Assembly: GCA_009767595.1 (NCBI GenBank)
Contig: VSDK01013791.1
Span: 294,429 to 358,428 of the forward strand
Length of the DNA stretch: 64,000 nucleotides
Source: Symbiodinium kawagutii
Lineage: Eukaryota; Sar; Dinophyceae; Suessiales; Symbiodiniaceae
Reading direction: 5' to 3'
Below, piece after piece: positions 46,279 through 59,039 of the stretch (within the stretch, counting starts at the first letter, position 1; the number at the start of each line of letters is the position of its first letter). The translations under genes were made by a program, and so were the position numbers. The notes under the pieces were generated by a model. The model saw only the letters and a list, made by a program, of their open reading frames with translations. It made no database searches and was not told the origin of the DNA.

Positions 46279-49200
46279 CTGCCAAAAAGACAAATCAATC
46301 AGAGAAGTTGACCACTCAGCAATCCCCATATCCGTAGGTTATTTCGAAGACTTTGTGAGTCTTGATTTCCTGTAAAATAAAAGGAGCATCATTTTTGGGA
46401 GGTGGAAATCTGGTGGTTGGGATAATTGTATTCACGGGAAACATTGCAGCGAGTTGATTTTGAAAGTGTCATATGATTTACTTTTCAGCAAAATGTGCAG
46501 AGCTTCATGCCCCGATCTTCGATCATGTTTGCAGCATCTTGGAGTGTCATGTTCGTGCAGTCATCCGTGGTACTTCAATGATTGGATAGCTGGATCCCCT
46601 CATTTCGATTGTTATTTACATGAAGATCATGCAGGTTCCAAGTTTTGTGGTTTTTTTTGGATCGCTTCTTTCAAGCGATATCTTCCACCTCTCAGGATTG
46701 CGGCAGTTCTTTCTTCGTCGGCATCTTGAAGAAATCTTACCTCCTTTTAGGTTCGGTTTATTTCTTCTTGGTTTTGGTAGTGGGATGGTAGAAAATCATG
46801 AAGCGTGGTCACCGTGGTTGTGGTGGCAGGGCCAATGGATGAGGGGTGACAATTGTTATGGTAGTAACATGCGTCTGGCTGAGAAGACCCAATGACCATA
46901 CACATTATGTCTGGTAGGTCACGGGGTGGAGAGGGGAGCAGAGGAACTGCAACGGAGGGCTAGGTACAGTAAATTTGGAAATCCCTTTTTGAAGCTCAGG
47001 CACTTCGAAAAGACGCAAGACAGTAGGATTGGAAAAAGACTTTGAGAAAAGGGAAGAAGTGAACCAGGTATTCAACAAAGTCGGAATACAAGGGAAAGGG
47101 AAGGGCCAGGGAGGACCAGAAGTGTTTGGTTTGACTTTGAAAGCAAACAAACCCAGGTTCAGAAAGGCAGTTTACCAAGTGCCGTCTTGCCACCCCAAAA
47201 AAAAGCTGTTCCAAATCTGGAAAATAATGCCACTTCCTGGTATCAGTCCAGCCTATCCACCCCTTTTTCAATCGCTTTCCCAAGACCTTTGGCAATGGTT
47301 ACAACCAAGCAGAAGTGGCTTTGACCACCAGAAAACCAAGCCTATCCACTTCCAAAACCTCCCTAAAACCAGGCCAGTCAACTTGCAAACACCGGAATGG
47401 CTCTTTTTCCACACTCAAACCAGGTGCCTAATTTGAATCCTCTTCAAAAGGGCACTTGGAAAGTGTCATACAACAGCCGCTGTAATGGAATCAATACCCT
47501 AATGTCACCATTCGGGGCAGGAACAGTAAATAACCAACGAAATTTTCTGCGGAATCTCCTCGCAAGATTTTAGAAAATATGAACACCCAGGAAGCTAAAG
47601 CCGGGAATGTGCATGCGGTATCGTGAAACTTCAAAGACTATAGATTGAAATAACAAGAAAATTGCACACAAAAATATGCCAAGACACAAAGAAAGTGTTT
47701 TTCACGCTTTGATTCTTGAAGGGTCTCACAGCTCACACGGTGGAAGCTCTTGTCCAGGTCTGAACCGTTGCTTGCCAAACCTGCTCACCCTGCAGACTGC
47801 AGACTATGGACGCCTTCGAACCCCCCTGGACCCCTTTGGACCCCTTCCAAATGCAAATTGTTCCAACCGAGCCAATCACTCGTTTCCGCAACCACACCCT
47901 GCCAAATCTATGCAACCTCGAACCAGTGGAACCCCAAAAAGCCTTGGGAAAATGCGCATCAAGGCTTCCAGCGATGCAACTTTTGAAAAAACGTAAGACC
48001 TAAGACAATACACGGTTTCAACATGTTTCAACCTTGAATATATCATGCCTGAAAGCTTTGAAACGCATTGAAATGCTGAATTGTGTCAGGCTATGAACCT
48101 TCGCCACCTAACCCAAAATTATAGAACAATTCAAACAGTGCAGCATCCAAAAGCATGCAATGGTACAGGTTCCGGGAACTGGTTGCTGGAACAGGGTCCC
48201 TTCAGAACCATGGCAACTAAGCTGACCCCAAAATCTTTGCTGTCTCAGACCGCACAGACAAAGGTGCAACTCTTTGGGAAAATCCCCATTCCAAAGCATA
48301 TGGGGAATACTCAGGTATCTGCAAAAACTCAAATCCTTGCTTTTTATTCCAAAGAAAATTCTTCCTCAAAGGCTTTAGCCACATCCATGCAGCTCCCAAG
48401 GTTAACAATCACGGATTGCCCGGAAGCGCACCAGCAGCTCGTCTGACAACTCGTGATGACCCACACGTTCACAGGAACCAGCCTGCGCTGTCAGACTTGC
48501 AGTTTTTCAGTTTTTCGAATTGTGGAGTTCACTTTTTGAGTTTGTCAATTCGAAACTGTGAGTTTTGAAGAATGTTTTTGCACTTGGTTCTATCTGGCTT
48601 CTAAAGCATGCTCACCACAACGCCGAAGCAAGCCGCATCTGGCTGCAAAGATTTCCAAGGCCTACAAGACAAAGTGGGAACAAATAGGAAGATCAAAATC
48701 AGGAAACTCTAGCCTGAAACCCCTTGCACTGTTTGGAAAAACACAGGGAAAGAGAAACAAAAATCACAAAATCAAATCAAATCAAACTAAAACAAACTAA
48801 ACTAAATGATCATCAATCAAAACGAGGAATTTCATCGACTCTCTGGGCCTCCCAGCATCTCCCGGAGCAATGAAAGTGCAGCTTGCCAGCGCCTCGCTGA
48901 AGCACCTTGCAGCAACCATTGGAAGAAAGTGCCGAAGTGCCTTCCAACAAGGAATTCCATTGAAGTACCTGAAAGTATTGCAATTCCTTGTTGCATTCTA
49001 TTGTGGTGTGTTTTGATTTGCGCTTTTCCAAGACGGAACAGCTACCAATTTCTGGCAACGAAGAAATTGCTAGGGTCAGATGGATTGCCTCTCAATTCAT
49101 CATATTTTGAAACTGCTTCCATATCTTGCTATTCCTTTATCGTTTTGATCATTTCCATCTACATGAAATATGTTTGTCTATGTAGTGGAATTTGCGGGCA

Positions 49201-49515
49201 AATTCTCGGCACCCAATGATACTAAGATGCAAGAAAGCTTGAAAGGTGGCGTGAACATTTGCGTCGCCAGTGAATCTACTGCCAGGTTGCATTCGTGAAA
49301 TGACGGTTCAAATGTAATTGGTTGGATAATAAACGTGAATGTTTTTCAAGCGAAGCCAAAACATGCAAAACATCTCAAGATTGATATCATCTCAACAGGC
49401 GCCATGTAAACCAGGACCGAAATATCGACGCCGCAGAAAGTGCGTCCCTCTGCATCACTTAAACAGGGCAGCCTGTTTTTGTTGATCCCTTGTAGTTTTG
49501 GTGCTGTCTTTTGAA
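46279..49515. other. No recognisable gene
   Basis: Several short open frames lie on both strands (for example plus 47029-47436), but none carries a conserved motif or a convincing exon pair. Confidence 0.4.
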
Positions 49516-49738
49516 TCACGCAGGTGCCAACGACTGCTAAGTCCCGCACAAGCAGTGAGAGCAGTTCCACCCAGCCGAAGAGATAGTTCACGGCCTGTCA
49601 AAGCCACTTCTTGATTCTGTTGCGACTGGATAAGTGGTGACCAAGTACATGCACCAAAAAACGTCCAAACGCAGCCTTCTAGCAGAGCCAAAGCGATGTC
49701 CCAGCGCATTCCTTTTCCAGCTGCAGAAATAGCCGCGC
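49516..49738 (-). CDS. Pentatricopeptide-repeat (PPR) protein, two exons
   Basis: Exon 49738-49676 (TAG|GC acceptor, GAAG|GC donor) encodes AAISAAGKGMRWDIALALLE. An 81-nt intron follows. The exon from 49594 (ACAG|GC acceptor, matching phase) reads RELSLRLGGTALTACAGLSS then RWHL. Together they contain two PPR first helices about 29-31 residues apart, with the conserved Trp and the ALxLL second helix. PPR proteins are sequence-specific binders of organelle RNA. The end of the second exon is approximate, and the rest of the array is missing or spread over further small exons. Confidence 0.55.
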
Positions 49739-49744
49739 CTACAG

Positions 49745-49965
49745 TAGATGGACAAAAAATCAAATCCCAACCCAAGGAAGAAAACAAAACTTCAGACCCC
49801 AAATCTCAATGTTCCAACATGTGCCACTGAGTTGGTGGAGATGGGGTTTGATTTTTTTGTCCACTGACGCCAACCTGCTTCAAGCACTTCAACATTGGAA
49901 TTTGGGGACGTGGGGGGTGATGTCAAATGGTCCGGGTTTGATTTCATTGTCCACCTACAGTACGA
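49745..49965. repeat. Three related 25-bp segments, one inverted
   Basis: GTAGATGGACAAAAAATCAAATCCC-like sequence occurs on the plus strand near 49744, and on the minus strand near 49840-49866 and 49935-49962, forming inverted repeats next to the PPR exon. Confidence 0.7.
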
Positions 49966-52900
49966 AGCAGCCATGATATCATGAGTGTCGCAAAAGCATA
50001 GAATGTCTGAGTAATGTGGTTTCAGGATCCTTGGACGAGTCAGAGCCCCACCAGTTGCAACATCGTCTGCTTCGGCATCTGCAAAAAGATGCAAAGCCTC
50101 CTACAGCCAGGCTGCCAAAGGGCAAAGCACAACTAACACGATCGAGATGGCCCTGTGAAAGCAGCAGGCATTCTCAAGCTAGCCTCCTAAGAATTCGAGG
50201 GAAAATCAAGCCAAATAATGTAGAGAATAATAGAAAATCTGTACAACTTGCCTGCCAGAATGTTTGGCTGCTTGCTCGGTGGATTGCTCTTGTCTTTTCC
50301 CCTGGCACGTTGGACCAGGATTGGATGCAGAGATGCAGTTTGAGGACTCCCAAAACAGGGATGAAGCTTTGTGAGATACGCAGCTCTGTGTGCAGCTCCG
50401 TGTGCAGCTCTACGTGCACCTAATCTCAACCAGATTCCACCTGAACGCCAAACAATGCCAACGAATGCATGTACAAACTAGATGGTGTACATCATGTCCA
50501 TGATTATACCAACACCATCTCTGTTGAACAATGCAAACAACGGAAGTACAAGTAACAGAACGCTTTCATTAGATAATGCTTTGGTGACTTGTCCCCACAC
50601 ACTGCCTAGAGGCACCTGACCTGGTCTCATGCATCGAAAAGGCAGCGCGTTGCATGGCTTCCCAATTGCAGCTTCGAATGAAACGGGGAAGATGGTGCGA
50701 CATGACATGTCAATGTGTCAAATCCTGCCATTTGGTTGTTGGATGGTGAGCAAAGGCTGGATATACGCAACCAGCTTTCGAATCCAACAAATGAAGAAAC
50801 TACACACCTGAATTCCTCACCCACCCATGGATGCTTTGGGACAAGTCTAGCATAGACAGCTTTGGTCATTCTGGAACCTTGCTCTGGATTGTTATTATTC
50901 CAACCTAATCATTTATTGGAACCTCTGACTTCTAGAACTGCCAAGAATGTTGAGATATCGGGCATCTTTTGGGAACTTGGTGCCTTCTCCAGAACATTAA
51001 CACAGGGTGCAACAAGCATCATGAAAGAAGCATGCTGGAAATCTTGTGCCACCAGGCTACCCGGTTTCAACGTTCAGGCCCCTTCTTTAAAGAACTCGTA
51101 CTTTTCCAAAGGTGGAAGTTCTTCCATCAATGAACTGCCACTCTGGAGATCTGCAGAGTGGAGAACTTGACATCGTAACCAGTGCAGTAAGTCAATTGGT
51201 GCTCAATAAGAAATGCTCATGTGTTGTAAAAACTGGAGGATTTCTCTCTGACCCTTGCGGCATCAAGGTCGCGCACATCTTTGAATTGTGCAACGTATCT
51301 GGTCCAATCGTCCGCAGGGCATGAGCCAGTCAATGGGCAGTGAGTGTGTACAGGTGTCTTCAATCTTTCCGAGCCAAGTTGCATTTTTGCGTTCAGACAC
51401 ATCTTTAGTGGAACCAACTATATTGTGGCAGAGAAAATATTGTTTCTGCATGCTGACTTACATTGCACAAGTTTGCTGCTTTTTGTTCCCTGTTGCCAAC
51501 CGCTATGCTGCAAACTCCATCCACCAAGTAAGGTCATCAGCAATCCTAGCCTCATGTGGCAAAATGTTGGCAGCTCAATTTCTTTCAAAGACTCGAAACA
51601 TGAAAGAAATCTGATCTGCACTTCTTCACCAACGGTTGTGCCGAGCAGCGCGTGGAAAGGACCAAAGGCTTTTGGGAAAAACCAGAAGGAGAAGAGAAAA
51701 GTAATCCTCAGAACTCACTGGGATTCTGAGACCATTGCCCACACCAAGTCTTTGCTCGTTTTCATTCTGATTCATTCAAGCCACGCTTTTCTCCCCGAAC
51801 AAACGACGTTGGCTCTGGTGGCATCAAATTCCTTTGTGATGCACATCACAGCCTCCAGACCTGCAAGCAGAAAACTCACGATGAAAAAAGTGCTGTGATG
51901 AGTCTTTGACAAGCCGCTCCTTGGTGTTCGTGCTCAGAACATGACATAAATCGAAGCGAGCAGGTGCCGAGGCATGGGCCAGCATATGTTAGCAGATTGT
52001 CCATCATTGTGTACTTGAAAGCAGACGAGTTCTTGAGATACCAGGCCAATGCAGCAGACAATTCCTTACAGCCCAACATCGAGCTTCACGAGAATTTGGA
52101 ACCAATGCAATCCCCAAGGCTTGCAGTCACTGTCACCATCTGTAACCATTTTCCAAGAGTCTGTCGTATTTGCGATGTACATCAGCAGCACAATGGATGC
52201 AGCCGCCTAACACTAGGTGAAGCATGCACTTGCCAAGTGTCTTTGACGTGCTTGCGGATCCATGGTGTTTCCAAGTTCAGTCAAGACTGGTGCTGTCAAG
52301 CATCATATTGCACTAGCATCATGCTCTCGACCTGATACATGAGAGCTCCTGCTGAGACAATCCGCAAATTGTCCACACTAAAATGGCCATAGTATTCCTA
52401 TTAAGCAAACGACTTCGGAGAAACTATCTACAGAATTCAAACGCTTGCAAGGTTTCGCTTCCCAATTTAAAATTCTCGCACTTGTTAAAGGCTTTTTGCC
52501 AGCTCGGCTGCAGGTGTCAGAGTTGTTTGCACAAAAGCCCAGGCACTTGTAACTGCAGCTCGAAAATTTGGATCTGCACTACATTAAGCACACTTGAAAG
52601 CTCATCTCCATTACGTCTGCGAATCATGTGCCCGCTTCTAGCCCATGGTGTTGCAAACACCGGTGGTCTTGCCCACTGCAAAGTAGCTGCCAACGCAACA
52701 GCAAGCAGTACCCTTGTGACGTTGGGTCTCATGCCGGGCACAACTATAGTCTGCCATCGGGTCCGAAACGGGAACTTGAGAGGACTGAATTTTGGTATCA
52801 GTGTGGCGCGTTGGTTGAGAATCTTTGGTATCAGCGGCGCGTTGGTTGAGAACCAGGTGATATTGTAAATACACAAATTCTAAAGGTCCAAACATGACAC

Positions 52901-53994
52901 GCAACACTTTTGACCACTTGGTTTCTTGCTTGCTAGGATTTGAGAGGTAGAAGCTGAAGGCGAAAGTGTGATCAGAAAACGAGAAAGCCTGTCAAGCGCC
53001 CAACCCATTTTTCAACAAACTATGACAACCACACTTCAAGAGCTTTTCTAGTCTAAAAACAGCACCAACTACTATGCCAACAATCGCTACTTTGCTTTCA
53101 AAATGATTGAGGTCTGAACGATTGGAAGCAAAGAATACATAATAAAATCACCCAAGCTTCGGGGGAACGCAGCACGTCCACAGTTCGTACTTTCAATTTT
53201 GCCCAAGACATACAAGAGAATTGCTACCACAGACAAGTTAGCTACTAGCAACTCCAACTTCAGGGAAAGGCAAGAGAAAGCAAGGAGAAACTAAGAAGAA
53301 AGCAAGGGGAAAGCAAGGAAGCTGTTTTCAGTTTCCAGTCGGCTTCTGGATAACCAATTGCCAGCACTCCAGGCTGCCAAACTCTAAGGCTGCGGCGGAG
53401 CAAGTAGCTGGTGACTGCAAGACTTTCTGCTGCAGATTGGCAGTCAGAGTACTACCAGCCAGATTGATACCGATGCAAACAAGCCTTAGAGTTGCCAGGT
53501 GGACACATTCAATTCTCTCAGACGAGAGCACCGGAATAAAGCGGTCCACTGAGTCCACTTAAATCTGCTCATTTGGACTCATGATCAGAGGCCCTGCATT
53601 TTTACTTTTTATTATGGCTTCAAGAGAGCTAACCATGAAAGCCATTGAGCTCATGACCCGAACGCAGTGAATCGCGCTGATTCCAAGCCGTCGCCCAGCC
53701 CAAAAAGAAACAGCCCAATCCTGAGCATTCTCGTTTTGCAAGGCAGGAATGTCAGAAATAAATAAAGACAGAAATATTGGTTAAGCTGGTATGTGAGCAT
53801 CAAAAATTTGCTTATGATGTGAGGAAGCCAAGGTGCATCATGCAAATCGCCCAAAACATTTCGTGAGACGTGCGCTCATTGTTGTTGATCCAGCGGCCTC
53901 CAAGAATCACCTCGGATGCTGCAACTCAAACCAGCCAGAGAGAGAGGGGCCTCACAACAAAGGCAGTACCTTTTTTGTCGCCAACTGCTCCAGG
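49966..53994. other. No firm gene; scattered coding-like minus-strand pieces
   Basis: Candidate minus-strand pieces include MTKAVYARLVPKHPWVGEEF ending at a CAG|GT site near 50810, a hydrophobic stretch SNESVLLLVLPLFALFNRDG near 50540, and a PPR-like GMRPNVTRVLLAVALAATLQ near 52680-52735. Splice partners could not be matched, so none is listed as a gene. Confidence 0.3.
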
Positions 53995-53999
53995 TGAGC

Positions 54000-56030
54000 A
54001 CTTCTTTGTCAATCGAACACTCCGTTCACAGAGCTTCTCACTCCTCTTTTCACTTCGCTTTTCACTTACTCCCTTCACTCCTCTTTTCTCCTCTTTTCAC
54101 TCATCTCTTCACTCCTTTTTGCACTCCTCTTCTCTCCTTTTTCACTCCTCTTTTCTCCTCTTTTCACTCCTCCTTTCTCCTCTTTTCACTCCGCTTTTCT
54201 CCTCTTTTCACTCCGCTTTTCACTCACTCTGTTCACTCCTCTGTTCACTTCTATGTTCACTCCTCTTTTCACTCCTCGTCTCTCATCTTCACTCCTCTTT
54301 TCTACTCTTTTCACACCTCCGCTCACTCCTCTGTTCACTCCTCTTCTCTCCTCTTCACTCCTCTTTTCTCCTCTTTTCACTCCTCTTTTCTCTCATCTCT
54401 TCACTCCCTTCTCTCCTTTTCCATCCTCTTTTCACTCCTCTTTTCACTTCTATCTTCACTCCTTTTTGCACTCCTCTTCTCTCCTCTTCACTCCTCTTTT
54501 CTACTCTTTTCACACCTCCGTTCACTCCTCTGTTCACTCCTCTTCTCTCCTCTTCCCTCCTCTTTTCTTCTCTTTTCACCTCTTTTCTCTCATCTCTTCA
54601 CTCCCTTCTCTCCTTTTCCATCCTCTTTTCACTCCTCTTTTCACTTCTATCTTCACTCCTTTTTGCACTCCTCTTCTCTCCTCTTCACTCCTCTTTTCTA
54701 CTCTTTTCACACCTCCGTTCACTCCTCTGTTCACTCCTCTTCTCTCCTTTTTCACTCCTCTTTTCTCCTCTTTTCACTCCGCTTTTCGGACCCTCCCTTC
54801 TCCTCTTGTCACTCCTCTTTTCACTCCTCTGTTTACTCCTCTCTTCACTCCTCTTCTCTCCTTTTTCACTCCTCTTTTCTCCTCTTTTCACTCCGCTTTT
54901 CACTCACTCCCTTCTCTCCTTTTCACTCCTCTTTTCACTGCTCTGTTGACTCCTCTGTTCACTTCTCTTTTCACTCACTCTCTTGAATCCTCTTTTCTCC
55001 TCTTTTCACTCAACTTTTTCACTCCTCTTTTCACACCTCCGTTCACTCCTCTGTTCACTCCTCTTTTCTCCTCTTTTCACTCCGCTTTTCTCCTCTTTTC
55101 ACTCCGCTTTTCGCTCCCTCCCTTTCCTCTTGTCACTCCTCTTTTCACTCCTCTGTTTACTCCTCTCTTCACTCCTCTTCTCTCCTCTGCACTCCTCTTT
55201 TCTCTTCTTTTCACTCCGCTTTTCACTCCTCTTTTCACTCACTCTGTTCACTCCTCTGTTCACGCCTTTTTTCACTGCTCTTTTCACTGCTCTGTTCACT
55301 TCTATGTTCACTCCTCTTTTCACTCCTCGTCTCTCATCTTCACTCCTCTTTTCTCCCCTTTTCACTCGGCTTTTCACTCACTCTCTTCACTCCTTTCTCT
55401 CCTTTTCACTCCTCTTCTCTCTTCTTTTCACTCCGCTTCTCACTCACTCCCTTCTCTCCTCTTTCACTCCACTGTTCACTCCTCTCTTCACTCCGCTTTT
55501 CACTCACTCCCTTCTCTCCTTTTCACTCCTCTTTTCACTGCTCTATTGACTCCTCTGTTCACTTCTCTTTTCACTCCTCTTTTCTCTTACTCTGTTCACT
55601 TCTATGTTCTTTTCACTCCTCTTCTCTCCTCTTCACTCCTCTTTTCTCCTCTTTTCATTCCGCTTTTCACTCACTCTCTTCACTCCCTTCTCTCCTTTTC
55701 ACTCCTCTTTTCACTCCCCTTTTCACTCCTCTTTCACTCCTCTTTTCACTCACTCTCTTGACTCCTCTTTTCTCCTCTTTTCACTCAACTTTTTCACTCC
55801 TCTTTTCACCCTGCTTTCCACTCACCCTTCTCTCCTTTTCTTTCCTCTTTTCACTCCTCCGCTCCCTCCTTGTTCACGCCTCTTTTCACTTCTCATTTCA
55901 CTCCTCTTTTCACTCACTCTGTTTACTCCCTGCTCTCCACTTCTGTCCTCTTCTCTCCTCTTCTCTCCTCTTTTCTCGTCTTTTCCCTTTTTTTCTCCTC
56001 TTTTCTCCTTCTTTACAGAAGTTTCTACAG
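54000..56030. repeat. 2-kb pyrimidine-rich array of CTCTTTTCACTC units
   Basis: The plus strand consists almost entirely of variants of CTCCTCTTTTCACTC, interspersed with TTCACTCCTCTGTTCACT. Higher-order blocks of several hundred bases recur, for example CTTCACTCCCTTCTCTCC near 54400, 54600 and 55680. Long plus-strand frames rich in Leu/Ser/Phe run through it only because stops are rare in this composition. Confidence 0.97.
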
Positions 56031-57890
56031 GTCTACTGATGTCACCGGCACCTTTCCCATCTTCTCTTTCCGGTCTTCCTTTCTATGCGTTGGAGCCTTT
56101 CTAATTTTGGATTTAGGGTTTGTTTGGGAAGTGCCTTGGAGAAACATTACACAGTTACACAGTTAACCGTTTTGCCTCTGCCAACTTGCCGAAGTCCACT
56201 TCAATTATCAAGAGCTAAAATCAATGAAACCCATGGGGACTCATGAGGACTGATCCATATTGAGAGCACTCTTGAAGTCGCTTTCAAGACCTCATCCGAT
56301 CTCATCTGCCTTCTAGTGGGATACATTTTGACAGATTTCAAAATTGAGTCTCCGAGACTGAGATTGAAATGGACATCCCATGACTGCTTACTAAGGCTGA
56401 CAAGGAGCACTTGGAACTTTGGCACTTTTGAAGATCATCGCAGTTGTGTAGTTCACGTACAAGTACGAAAGGATACCGGCACCATGAGAGACCTTGAACA
56501 AATTCAAAGATGTTCGAAAAAATGCAGCTGTAAAATAAGCATCTCGTCTGCAAACAAGTTTCTGTCATAGACAGCCTTGGTTTGGTTTCTGGCTGCACGT
56601 TTCGGCCGCTTTGCTCTGCAGGAACTACGCTTCTAGCCCAGACTGTTGTGACCAAACCATGAACCACGTGCAACCGTGAAACCCGGCAACAACTGAACCT
56701 CTGACGGCCAAAGAATGCATTTGACTTTGGCCTTGCTGCTGGTGCAAATTCATGGGAAACGCAAATGAAAGGAATGAAAGGAATGAAAGGAATGAAAGGG
56801 AAAAAATGGCACACAAATGAAAGGAGTACTTGGAAAAAAACGCAATCTGGACAGCTTCTGTCGCATTTTTGCACATCCCCACCTGTTACAAAGCACTTCA
56901 CAAGTGCCAATATCGCAAAGGTAGAACCTCAGCGTTTATCATGAATCAAAAAAATATTTTGTCCAAACATGGAACCTCGGAATGAACAGGTTCAAATTGC
57001 AGCTGAGTTGCATTGTAGAAAAGTGTAAAAAAGTCCAAAGGCAAAGCCTTCGACTTGAAAAACGTATTCAGTGCAAACTGCTGCCACGCCATGGAGAAGT
57101 ACTACGATCGCAGACCTCGAGACAAAAAAATACGCTACTGCCAGCACAAACCAAAACGCTTCTGAGGGCTCAGCAATCGAAAGAGTCGTGGAGAAATGCC
57201 CAGGATTCCGGTCATCTGAAGACACTGGATGGTAAAGTTTGACTAATTTTTGAAGTCTTCTGTGATGTCATATTTATGTCCAAGTACGCTTGCTGTTTAC
57301 AAAGAAGAGGTTTACACCCTACGACTACAACTTGTAAGTAGTATTCACATGAACTGAAGATTTACGCTGCAGTGACTACTGTGCTGCTCAGACATTTGAC
57401 TGCCTTCAATAAAGTATGTGAACATTTTCAATATTTTGGTGTCACTGGTCATTGGAAATTGACAGCAACGAGTTTGTAGCCAGTAGTTCCTTTCAAATGT
57501 TTGGACCAACCAAAATCAGCAACCGCTAGTGGATTGTTTTTTGTCAGGCATTTGATGTTGAGTGCATCAGCTGCGTGGAGCTAAGTGGCATGTTTTGGAG
57601 CGACTCATGTTTTGTTTGCGCAATGCATCGCTATATTTGCAATTATGATTAGAGTGTCTTGTCAATTTCCAACCTCGACTAGTTCAGGCCTGCTTCGTGG
57701 GAGGCTCAGGTGAGTGTTCTGAAACAGGTTCTGGTCGTTCACTAATCAAACATATAAGCTGAGCTGCGGCTCCACTCTGGGTTCATGAGAGACGGATTCA
57801 CCAGAACTGCCAAGCGCACTTACCAAACAATACAGCGTCTTCTGAATATTTCGATGTAGTTATATCGAGTTTGTGTTCCGGTCTAGGCGC
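56031..57890. other. No recognisable gene
   Basis: GAATGAAAG repeats lie at 56770-56800. A plus-strand 86-codon frame at 56982-57242 and a minus-strand frame at 56338-56910 lack recognisable motifs. Confidence 0.4.
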
Positions 57891-57917
57891 CTCACCTTTA
57901 GCCGTGACAGCGCGACC

Positions 57918-57983
57918 AAAGATTGACCCCAATTTTCAAAAGAGAAAACAAGCGTTGCCTTGCATACTGAGCGAACTGTGTGC
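57918..57983 (+). repeat. Dispersed repeat family 1, copy A
   Basis: The string CCCCAATTTTCAAAAGAGAA, followed about 18 bp later by GAGCGAACTGTGTGC, is matched closely by the minus strand at 60320-60384 and loosely at 58465-58545. Confidence 0.8.
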
Positions 57984-58464
57984 CATTTCGTCAAAAGGAA
58001 GAAGTCACCTTGCAGTGCTGCTCAGGAATCAAATGGCCACACAGCAGCTGATGGAGCATCAAGTGATGTCAGATGTAGTTTCCATTGCATTCCACGAGTT
58101 TTCTTTTTCTTCCCTACCTCTCCCACCCCGTTGTTATTTCTTCAACTTCTGAGTCTTTACAATGTGCAGTCATGTGACCGCAGTTTGATATTCATTGCGA
58201 GTCAAGTGACATTTCATTCAAATTTGGTATAAACGGGAGTGGGCGAATGACCTCATCATGTGTCATTGGCCAACGGGTTTTTACCCCATTCCCTCATGGC
58301 AACAATTTCGTTTGACGAGGCAAACCCATGTAAAGTCAAGTGATATTGTTCTCTGATTTTAAACGTCAATTTGTCCAGTTCCCACGTTTTACTTGAGTCA
58401 AGTGACTCATTGTCGATATTTTGCGTCACAATCCATGTGCGTCACCCTAGCCATGACACCGCGG

Positions 58465-58545
58465 CCAAGCGTTGATCCCAATCATCACGAGGAAAAATCA
58501 AAAATTGTTGCAATTTTTGCATTGAGCGAACAATGTGTTTGCTGT
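58465..58545 (+). repeat. Dispersed repeat family 1, diverged copy B
   Basis: GTTGATCCCAATCATCACG followed by ATTGAGCGAACAATGTG is a weaker match to the copies at 57918 and 60320. Confidence 0.55.
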
Positions 58546-58820
58546 TCTGACCAAGTGAATAAATTCCCATGAACAATTGCATCCGACTCAGAAGACGGTG
58601 TAGGTGGTATACGTCACTTGACGTGTCATGGGTGAGCCTCAAGCTGAATGGTCCCCATGAAAGTCGAATGATGAAAACCTTTCAATTGCACGTAATTTTT
58701 TTGTCTCCATGTGCCACTGCGAGAGTCGCTGGTCACTAAAGACGTGAATAAGATCATCACTTTAGCAGAACGGAAACCAGCCGAACCCAACAACAAACCA
58801 AACCAAACCACCAAAGCGGC

Positions 58821-58893
58821 CAGCCAGGATCCCCCCAGCCAGGATCCCCCCAGCCAGGATCCCCCCAGCCAGGATCCCCCCAGCCAGGATCCC
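58821..58893. repeat. 15-bp minisatellite CAGCCAGGATCCCCC, nearly five copies
   Basis: Four perfect units and a truncated fifth are visible. Confidence 0.98.
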
Positions 58894-59039
58894 AGCTGTC
58901 CGGCAACAACTCGAAAAAATGATCTTAATTCCAGGGTGAGACGAAAACCACAAAAAACTACGGGCCATGCACTCACACTCACGTGACCTTGGTCCAGGCA
59001 TCAAATGACTGGACCACTCAAAAGTCCATCCAAAAATGC

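Noticed and set aside
53870-55761. Several plus-strand frames of 350-500 codons
   Set aside because: They lie in the pyrimidine-rich array and consist of Leu/Ser/Phe runs. Stops are simply rare in this composition.
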